This document shows, in pieces, positions 50,786 to 55,675 of a stretch of 55,675 nt of DNA. The stretch comes from Marinospirillum sp035271045. GTDB taxonomy: Bacteria > Pseudomonadota > Gammaproteobacteria > Pseudomonadales > Halomonadaceae. Each line of letters begins with the position of its first letter. Within the stretch, counting starts at the first letter, position 1. Made by a program: the position numbers and the translations under genes. The notes under the pieces were generated by a model. The model saw nothing but the letters and a program-made list of their open reading frames with translations, did not search any database and was not told the DNA's origin. The DNA lies in contig NZ_DATESC010000010.1 in NCBI RefSeq assembly GCF_035271045.1, positions 1 through 55,675 of the forward strand, in the 5' to 3' direction.

Positions 50786-52683
50786 AGGTCTTCAGCTTCT
50801 GAAAAGTAGCGAAAAGTATTGCGCCCACTTTCTTTGGCACGGTACATGGCAATGTCAGCATTTTTAACCAGTTCATCAACAGTGCAGCCATCTTTAGGAT
50901 AAATAGCGATACCTATGGATACACCAATTTTTATTTCATGACCTGCAAGCATAAAAGATTGCGTTAACGCACTAATTATTTTTTCTGCTACAACACTAGA
51001 AGCATCCGGTTTAGCAGAGTGATCCAGTATTGCTAAAAACTCATCGCCGCCTAGTCGACCTAGCGTATCTTGCTCTCTTAATATTGCTTTAAGCCTTTGT
51101 CCAACCGCTTGTAAAAGTAAATCCCCCACTGGATGGCCAAGGGTATCATTAACTTCTTTAAAGTGATCTAAATCCATAAAAAGAATCGCCAAACTTTGAT
51201 TACAATTTAAGGCTTTATCGACTGCTTTTCTAATGCGTCGATTTAATAAAGTACGATTAGGTAAACCAGTCAACTGATCATAATGTGCTAAATAGTTAAT
51301 GCGTTCTTCATTTGCTTTACTTTCAGAAATATCATTGAAGATATGAATATAGTTAATAACTTGTCCATCTTCACTTAATAAAGCACTAATACTTTGCAAG
51401 ACAGGCAATAGCTCACTATTTTTATGTTGATACCAAATTTCACCTTGCCAGCTATCTTTAACTTCTAATGATTGCTGTATTTTAGTCTGTAAACGCTCTA
51501 TAGCTTTCTTTTTATAAAATAAGTTTTGTAAATCTTTACCTAAAACATCCTCCGCAGCAAAGCCTGTAATTTGGCTAAAGGCTGAGTTAACTTTTATTAA
51601 GTGCATTTTTGCATCAGTCACCGCAATGGCTTCTCGTGTGCCTTCAAAAACACTGGCAATCAAGCGTAATTCTTCAGTAGAATGTTCTAGCTCTTTAGTT
51701 TGAAAAGTTAAACGTCGTATTAATGGGTGTAGTGCTTTACTAATAGCAAAGGCAGCAACGCCTAACATAAATATAATTGCTAGCAGTGGCCATAAAACTT
51801 GCTGACGAATGGCAGAATAAAAGCTATTAACAGGAATTTCAGCAACCAATGACCAATTAGAGTCAACTAACGGTATTATAAAAATAATATTTTTACAATT
51901 AGAATCAGGTCTTATAGTACATTCTTTATGCTTATTAGCTTTACTCAAGTAAAGCATCTTTTTACTATCAATTTCTTCTACCAAAACAAAATTTTTATTT
52001 GATTTATTGTAAGATAAACGCTTTTTATTAACTAAATTTGCTAGGTATACATTTGCTTTATTGTTTAATTGCAACCTATCATTCAATACATCAATAAGTT
52101 TTAAACCATTAAAATAAAGTATATCTTGACCAATCAGATCACCTTCCTTAGAAAAAATATTGGCATCAACACGCACAATTAGCAGGCCATTCAGTTGAAC
52201 AAATGTATAGCCATCTTGCTTGCTTACTGGAAAATTTTTAAACGGAGTAATAATTTCTTCAAGCGTTGCTGGCGTTTGCCCTATTCTAGCTAACACTTCA
52301 CCTTTAACACCCAAACGAACCAAGCCTAATAATTCATCCGATAAATTCATAGCTTCTTTAAGCCTAGGCTCAGAAAAAGCACTCACATCAGCCAGAGACA
52401 TATTACCCGCATGATACCTTTCTAAACGTACCCGTATTTCTGTTCTGCCGGTAAACTGTTGAGCAAGGTCTTGATATTTATCCAGTAAATTATCTATGAC
52501 ACTAGCCTGACTCCGAACGCCAGTGAGTGTGATTTGCTCAAGGTTATTACGCGCAGAATAATAAAAAGGAATACTCGTACTTAAACTAGCGACCAAACCA
52601 GTGGCTAAAACACCCATTAAGGCAATCAACAAAATACGTTTACGAATTAAAGCTATTCGGTGTGTTTCGTGTGCAAAATTCAT
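50782..52683 (-). CDS. Sensory diguanylate cyclase (periplasmic dCACHE-like sensor, PAS, GGDEF)
   Basis: A 633-residue protein. It begins with a membrane helix (ILLIALMGVLATGLVASLSTSI), then a periplasmic region of about 280 residues of dCACHE-like layout ending in WSLVAEIPVNSFY, then a second helix (LWPLLAIIFMLGVAAFAIS). The cytoplasmic part has a PAS domain (VFEGTREAIAVTDAKMHLIKVNSAFSQITG) and a GGDEF domain starting at HYDQLTGLPNRTLL. The active site is GGDEF, and the inhibitory site REQD precedes it by five residues. No EAL domain. The ATG at 52683 follows GAGGT; the ORF start at 52716 is not needed. Signal sensed unknown. Confidence 0.88.
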   Translation of the reverse strand: MNFAHETHRIALIRKRILLIALMGVLATGLVASLSTSIPFYYSARNNLEQITLTGVRSQASVIDNLLDKYQDLAQQFTGRTEIRVRLERYHAGNMSLADVSAFSEPRLKEAMNLSDELLGLVRLGVKGEVLARIGQTPATLEEIITPFKNFPVSKQDGYTFVQLNGLLIVRVDANIFSKEGDLIGQDILYFNGLKLIDVLNDRLQLNNKANVYLANLVNKKRLSYNKSNKNFVLVEEIDSKKMLYLSKANKHKECTIRPDSNCKNIIFIIPLVDSNWSLVAEIPVNSFYSAIRQQVLWPLLAIIFMLGVAAFAISKALHPLIRRLTFQTKELEHSTEELRLIASVFEGTREAIAVTDAKMHLIKVNSAFSQITGFAAEDVLGKDLQNLFYKKKAIERLQTKIQQSLEVKDSWQGEIWYQHKNSELLPVLQSISALLSEDGQVINYIHIFNDISESKANEERINYLAHYDQLTGLPNRTLLNRRIRKAVDKALNCNQSLAILFMDLDHFKEVNDTLGHPVGDLLLQAVGQRLKAILREQDTLGRLGGDEFLAILDHSAKPDASSVVAEKIISALTQSFMLAGHEIKIGVSIGIAIYPKDGCTVDELVKNADIAMYRAKESGRNTFRYFSEAEDL

Positions 52684-52770
52684 AGCACCTCTATAGCTGT
52701 AAGAACACAGCAGCATTATTTTAATTTATTGAGTCTAATAGATTCCACAAACTTTAGTAACTGGAACAGC

Positions 52771-52794
52771 CTACAGCTTCATCTTCATCTTCAT
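52771..52794 (-). other. Candidate seven-codon leader ORF with a perfect Shine-Dalgarno, upstream of the GGDEF gene
   Basis: The minus strand reads AGGAGG immediately before three in-frame ATG codons spaced by AAG: MKMKMKL then TAG. The second ATG (52788) lies 6 bases after AGGAGG, ideal spacing. The stop is 87 bp before the GGDEF gene start. The coding part is a three-copy CTTCAT repeat on the plus strand, so it could be a chance product of repeat slippage. Whether it is translated or regulates the gene is unknown. Confidence 0.3.
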
Positions 52795-52856
52795 CCTCCT
52801 AAACCTTGATTTTTAAGTTTTTTTGCTGCTAAATGCGCTTTTTGAAAAACTAAGTA

Positions 52857-52884
52857 TTGACGGCTAACAAAACAGCCTTATAAT
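52857..52884 (+). promoter_or_regulatory. Sigma-70 promoter for tRNA-Leu
   Basis: TTGACG (52857-52862), a 16-bp spacer and a perfect TATAAT (52879-52884). Transcription would start near 52891, about 42 bases before the tRNA gene, a short leader to be trimmed. No other coding region lies between. Confidence 0.8.
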
Positions 52885-52932
52885 GTACGTCTTGTTTAGC
52901 GTTAGTAAATGCTATTTAAGCTTTTCAAATAA

Positions 52933-53017
52933 GCCGGTGTGGTGAAATTGGTATACACGACGGATTCAAAATCCGTTGCCGCAAGGCGTAGCGGTTCAAG
53001 TCCGCTCACCGGTACCA
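52933..53017 (+). tRNA. tRNA-Leu (anticodon CAA)
   Basis: 85 nt with encoded CCA and the long variable arm of class II tRNAs (TGCCGCAAGGCGTA). Acceptor GCCGGTG pairs with CACCGGT with one G-T wobble at the end, discriminator A. The anticodon loop TTCAAAA gives CAA; the T arm is GCGGTTCAAGTCCGC. Confidence 0.98.
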
Positions 53018-53090
53018 TCTTTTTTCTGTGTTAGTAGTCGATCAGTTGTTATAATAGTATAACTTTTCTCCTTCAATATTTGGAGTATTT

Positions 53091-53864
53091 ATGCTTACTA
53101 TTTTATCACCAGCTAAATCTTTAGACTTCCAATCCCCCTCAACTAGCCAAATTCATACCCAGCCTATTTTTCAGCAAGAAGCACTTGAACTTGTTGAACA
53201 GTTAAGAATACTTGCACCTCAAGACCTTTGCCAATTAATGAAAATTAGCGATAAACTAGGTAGCCTTAACGCGGCACGCTTTCAAGAATGGCAACTGCCC
53301 TTTACTTTTGAAAATGCCAAATCTGCTGTTCTGGCCTTTACCGGCGATGTTTATATGGGGCTTGATGCAAGCAGTCTTGATGATTCATCACTTGAGTTTG
53401 GGCAGCGGCACTTAGCTATTTTATCAGGGCTTTATGGCTTACTTAAACCTATGGATTTAATTCAAGCGTATCGATTAGAAATGGGTACTAAATTTAGCAA
53501 CACACGCGGTAAAGATATTCATAGCTTTTGGCGGTCACTGGTAACTAAAGAGCTAAAAAAATGCCTAACAGAGCAAGTAACACCAGTATTAGTTAATTTA
53601 GCATCTAAAGAATACTTTCAAGCAGTTGATACTAAGCAGCTTAATAAACGGATTATTACTCCAGTCTTTAAAGATTGGAAAAACAATCAATACAAAATCA
53701 TTAACTTCTATGCTAAAAAAGCCCGTGGATTAATGACGCGTTTTATCCTACAAGAAAAAATAGACCAACCAGATAATTTAAAAGACTTTGAATTAGAAGG
53801 TTATCGTTTTAATCCATCCATGAGTGAAGGCGATAGTTGGGTGTTTACTAGAAGGCTAGCTTAA
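53091..53864 (+). CDS. yaaA: YaaA, peroxide-stress protein
   Basis: A 257-residue DUF328 protein. Family blocks: the start ILSPAKSLDFQSPS, the KISDKLGSLNAARFQEW helix, AVLAFTGDVYMGLDA, ILSGLYGLLKPMDLIQAYRLEMGTKFSN, LVNLASKEYFQAV, and the C-terminal KKARGLMTRF with FNPSMSEGDSWVFTR. YaaA lowers intracellular free iron under H2O2 stress in E. coli and has DNA-binding activity. GGAG lies before the ATG. It is located 73 bp behind tRNA-Leu and ends at a bidirectional terminator. Confidence 0.96.
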   Translation: MLTILSPAKSLDFQSPSTSQIHTQPIFQQEALELVEQLRILAPQDLCQLMKISDKLGSLNAARFQEWQLPFTFENAKSAVLAFTGDVYMGLDASSLDDSSLEFGQRHLAILSGLYGLLKPMDLIQAYRLEMGTKFSNTRGKDIHSFWRSLVTKELKKCLTEQVTPVLVNLASKEYFQAVDTKQLNKRIITPVFKDWKNNQYKIINFYAKKARGLMTRFILQEKIDQPDNLKDFELEGYRFNPSMSEGDSWVFTRRLA

Positions 53865-53884
53865 AAATCAAATAAGCTTAAAAA

Positions 53885-53920
53885 TAAAAAAAGGCACACC
53901 AATTAAGGCGTGCATTTTTT
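53885..53920. terminator. Bidirectional terminator between yaaA and the Tim44-like gene
   Basis: GCACACC (53894-53900), loop AATTAA, GGCGTGC (53907-53913), six of seven pairs with one mismatch. An A-run (from 53885) lies on the left and a T-run (53915-53920) on the right, so both strands can terminate. Confidence 0.8.
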
Positions 53921-53934
53921 GTTAATTTATTATT

Positions 53935-54831
53935 TTAACTTTCGACTTGCTCAATCCCCTGAATAAGCCAAAGTGCATTCTCTTGATTCATATCACGAAT
54001 TAGATGCCAAATTTCACAAAAATTTAAATCTTCTTCGCCTTCATTAATAACCCCATGAAACATAATTGCTAACTCAACAAGCTTGCTGGGTAACTGTTGA
54101 ATATTGGTCATTTCAACAGCAAGCTTATGCACTTGTGTTTCTACATGATTAACTTGAGCAGCACGTTCTTCTTTTAAAAACTTATATAGCTGCGGTGTTA
54201 CATAGCTTTCAATGGTTGAAAGATCATTAGCATCCCAAGCTTTTTGTAGGTCTAAAAAATGACTACGCGCACCTTCTAAAAAAGTTTTCTCATTAAACCA
54301 ATCAGGTGCACCATAAATAACTTCCTCATCATTCATTACAGCATCTACTTTAACTTTGGCTAATGAATCAGTAACAGTAGTGTCAGTATTAAAAGATTGG
54401 TTTGAAGATGGCGCTTGTATATCTGAATAATTATTTCTAACAAAGCTACTCATTGCTGGTTGCTCATATTGAATATGTTGCTGCTTACGACGACTACGTA
54501 AAAAATAAATTAAACCACCTGCAATTAAAGCAATTAGCAAGATATCTAAAAATTGAATACCATCAAATACTCCCCCCATAAAAAGTGCTGCTAACAAACC
54601 ACCTGCTGCTAAACCCATGAACATACTGCCTATACCACTAAAACCACGACCTGATGCAGATTTAGCAGGGTTTGCTGCTTGTTGTTTTGATGCTTGATTA
54701 GAAGCAGGTGTGGCTTGGCTAGAGAAAGTACCTTTAGATCCACCGCCACCAAACCTACGAGCATCAGCATCACCAACACCAAACACCAACAAGAAAACAA
54801 AACTTGTAAAAAAAACGACTAGTCGTATCAC
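53935..54831 (-). CDS. Tim44-like domain membrane protein
   Basis: A 298-residue protein. A signal-like first helix ends near ADARRFGGGGSKG, the glycine-rich start typical of bacterial Tim44-like proteins. A second hydrophobic region (about residues 66-110, MFMGLAAGGLLAALFMGG and LDILLIALIAGGLIYFL) anchors it in the inner membrane, and a cytoplasmic Tim44 domain (about 185-298) follows, with the WDANDLSTIESYVTPQLYKFL block. Mitochondrial Tim44 links Hsp70 to import; the bacterial function is unresolved. The start is a GTG at 54831, with GGGAG 7 bases upstream. Confidence 0.85.
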   Translation of the reverse strand: MIRLVVFFTSFVFLLVFGVGDADARRFGGGGSKGTFSSQATPASNQASKQQAANPAKSASGRGFSGIGSMFMGLAAGGLLAALFMGGVFDGIQFLDILLIALIAGGLIYFLRSRRKQQHIQYEQPAMSSFVRNNYSDIQAPSSNQSFNTDTTVTDSLAKVKVDAVMNDEEVIYGAPDWFNEKTFLEGARSHFLDLQKAWDANDLSTIESYVTPQLYKFLKEERAAQVNHVETQVHKLAVEMTNIQQLPSKLVELAIMFHGVINEGEEDLNFCEIWHLIRDMNQENALWLIQGIEQVES

Positions 54832-54971
54832 TTAGCAACTCCCAATATGGACAGCAGCCAGATGGCTGGATTCAAAAATTTGGATGAGGTAAGGTAAGCT
54901 AACAATAAGTGAGGCAACTTACCGCATTAGACTCAAGTCTAACAATAATACCCTAAGAGAGGGAGTTTAAT

Positions 54972-55517
54972 ATGCTACTTCAAGCATCAAATAGCTTTTT
55001 ACTAGTCATAGATATACAAAGTCGCTTAGCGCCTTTTATCGACAAAGGTTCGCTAATAATTAACAATAGTTGCTGGCTTATTGAAATAGCTAAAGAATTA
55101 GGTATACCTGTACGCGCTACCGAACAATACCCCCAAGGTATAGGTGAAAGCGTTCTACCTATTAAAGAGCGCCTAGAAACCAGTGAGATACTACAAAAGA
55201 TACATTTTAGTGCATTGAAAGAACCAGAAATAAAAAATCACTTAGCAAATCTAAAACGTAAACAAGTTGTTCTTGTTGGTACTGAAGCACACGTATGCGT
55301 ATTTCAAACTGCGGTTGAGCTACTTGAAGCAGGTTATCAAGTTTACTTAGTAGAAGAGGCTGTAGGCTCGCGTAAAGCTAGAGATAAAGAATTAGCCTTA
55401 AAGCGCCTTAAACAGATGGGCGCACAAATAGTATGTAGAGAAATGGTTGCTTTTGAATGGCTAGAAAAATCAGGTACTGATACTTTTCGAAAAGTTGTTA
55501 AAGAATGGATTAAATAA
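54972..55517 (+). CDS. Isochorismatase-family cysteine hydrolase
   Basis: A 181-residue alpha/beta hydrolase of the isochorismatase superfamily. The triad is Asp14 (LVIDIQ), Lys76 (QKIHFSA) and Cys109 (GTEAHVCVFQTA). Members include YcaC-like and nicotinamidase-like amidohydrolases; the close match to the GTEAHVCV block indicates the single-domain ISOC1/2 type, whose substrate is unknown. GGGAG precedes the ATG. It ends at the terminator shared with the rRNA operon coming from the other strand. Confidence 0.88.
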   Translation: MLLQASNSFLLVIDIQSRLAPFIDKGSLIINNSCWLIEIAKELGIPVRATEQYPQGIGESVLPIKERLETSEILQKIHFSALKEPEIKNHLANLKRKQVVLVGTEAHVCVFQTAVELLEAGYQVYLVEEAVGSRKARDKELALKRLKQMGAQIVCREMVAFEWLEKSGTDTFRKVVKEWIK

Positions 55518-55545
55518 TTTCCTGCTTAAATTTTAGGCATAAAAA

Positions 55546-55572
55546 AACCCCCAGCTTGATAAGCTGAGGGTT
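55546..55572. terminator. rRNA operon terminator, bidirectional
   Basis: AACCCCCAGCTT (55546-55557), loop GAT, AAGCTGAGGGTT (55561-55572), eleven of twelve pairs. On the minus strand it follows the 5S gene and is followed by a T-run (complement of 55541-55547), so it ends the rRNA transcript; the plus strand has a weaker TTATTTTAT tail for the hydrolase gene. Confidence 0.9.
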
Positions 55573-55582
55573 ATTTTATAAG

Positions 55583-55675
55583 TGCCTGACGATGACCTAC
55601 TTTCACATGGGGAGACCCCACACTATCATCGGCGCTAAGCGGTTTCACTTCTGAGTTCGGTAAGGGATCAGGTGG
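55583..55675 (-). rRNA. rrf: 5S ribosomal RNA, 3' part (5' end outside the window)
   Basis: The minus strand reads CCACCTGATCCCTTACCG, AACTCAGAAGTGAAAC, GCGCCGATGATAGTGTGGGG, TCTCCCCATGTGAAAGTAGG, then CATCGTCAGGCA. These are the conserved 5S helix and loop segments in order. The 93 nt visible are most of the about 116-nt gene; the first about 23 bases lie beyond the right edge. Orientation shows that the 23S and 16S genes lie to the right. Confidence 0.95.

Noticed and set aside
52777..52794. Hexamer repeat as a contingency locus of the usual phase-variation type
   Set aside because: Only three copies of CTTCAT. This is too few for a typical hypervariable tract; it is kept only as part of the leader-ORF finding.

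Overview
The window looks like chromosomal DNA from a gammaproteobacterium of the Pseudomonadales/Oceanospirillales type. Several gene orders are those of Pseudomonas-like genomes: metX-metW-DUF4426-rdgB-hemW, guaB-guaA-tadA, mutY-yggX, mltF|purL, the 2[4Fe-4S] ferredoxin next to coaD, and rsmD|ftsY-ftsE-ftsX-rpoH. A FabY-type ketoacyl synthase points the same way. Base composition is AT-leaning, except for the transposase remnant at the left edge. Nearly every base belongs to a recognisable gene. I found no prophage, CRISPR array, plasmid module or defence island.

Layout. 1-951: right part of a broken IS1380-family element. 976-4798: a crotonase-like protein, a CoA-binding protein, an AEC transporter, an unknown membrane-anchored protein and a lipoprotein related to PHB depolymerases. 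4828-8941 (minus): metX-metW-DUF4426-rdgB-hemW, with a structured metX leader. 9153-12679: guaB-guaA-tadA. 12718-15475: a membrane diguanylate cyclase, then mutY-yggX. 15586-15862: tRNA-Phe, tRNA-Gln and tRNA-Thr behind one good promoter. 15962-18737: an EamA transporter, peroxiredoxin and thioredoxin reductase. 18713-20959 (minus): an orphan ParA, a TrmB-like methyltransferase and TapT packed as one operon. 21169-26760: a DUF1302/DUF1329 outer-membrane pair and fabY. 26830-31487 (minus): hpaH-hpaI-hpaG1-hpaG2-hpaE, the lower homoprotocatechuate pathway without hpaD or hpaF. 31640-33466: mnmC with a damaged methyltransferase half. 34037-44368: typA, yqaA, glnA, mltF, purL, yheV and ferredoxin. 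44420-49586: coaD, rsmD, ftsY, ftsE, ftsX, rpoH. 49649-52683: nnrS and a PAS-GGDEF protein. 52933-53017: tRNA-Leu. Then yaaA, a Tim44-like protein and an isochorismatase-fold hydrolase, ending in the 3' part of a 5S rRNA gene on the minus strand, so an rRNA operon lies just beyond the right edge.

How the genes work together. Most are housekeeping: purine synthesis (guaBA, purL), methionine synthesis (metXW), nitrogen assimilation (glnA), DNA and nucleotide sanitation (mutY, rdgB), tRNA modification (tadA, tapT, mnmC), membrane targeting and division (ftsY, ftsEX), heat shock (rpoH) and peroxide defence (peroxiredoxin plus trxB). The accessory layer is an aromatic-acid catabolic operon facing a cell-envelope pair and fabY.

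The observations most worth a second look are the ParA/TrmB-like/TapT operon, the MnmC methyltransferase deletion, the incomplete hpa operon, the crotonase without catalytic glutamates and the metX leader. I did not see a clear novel defence or mobile system.
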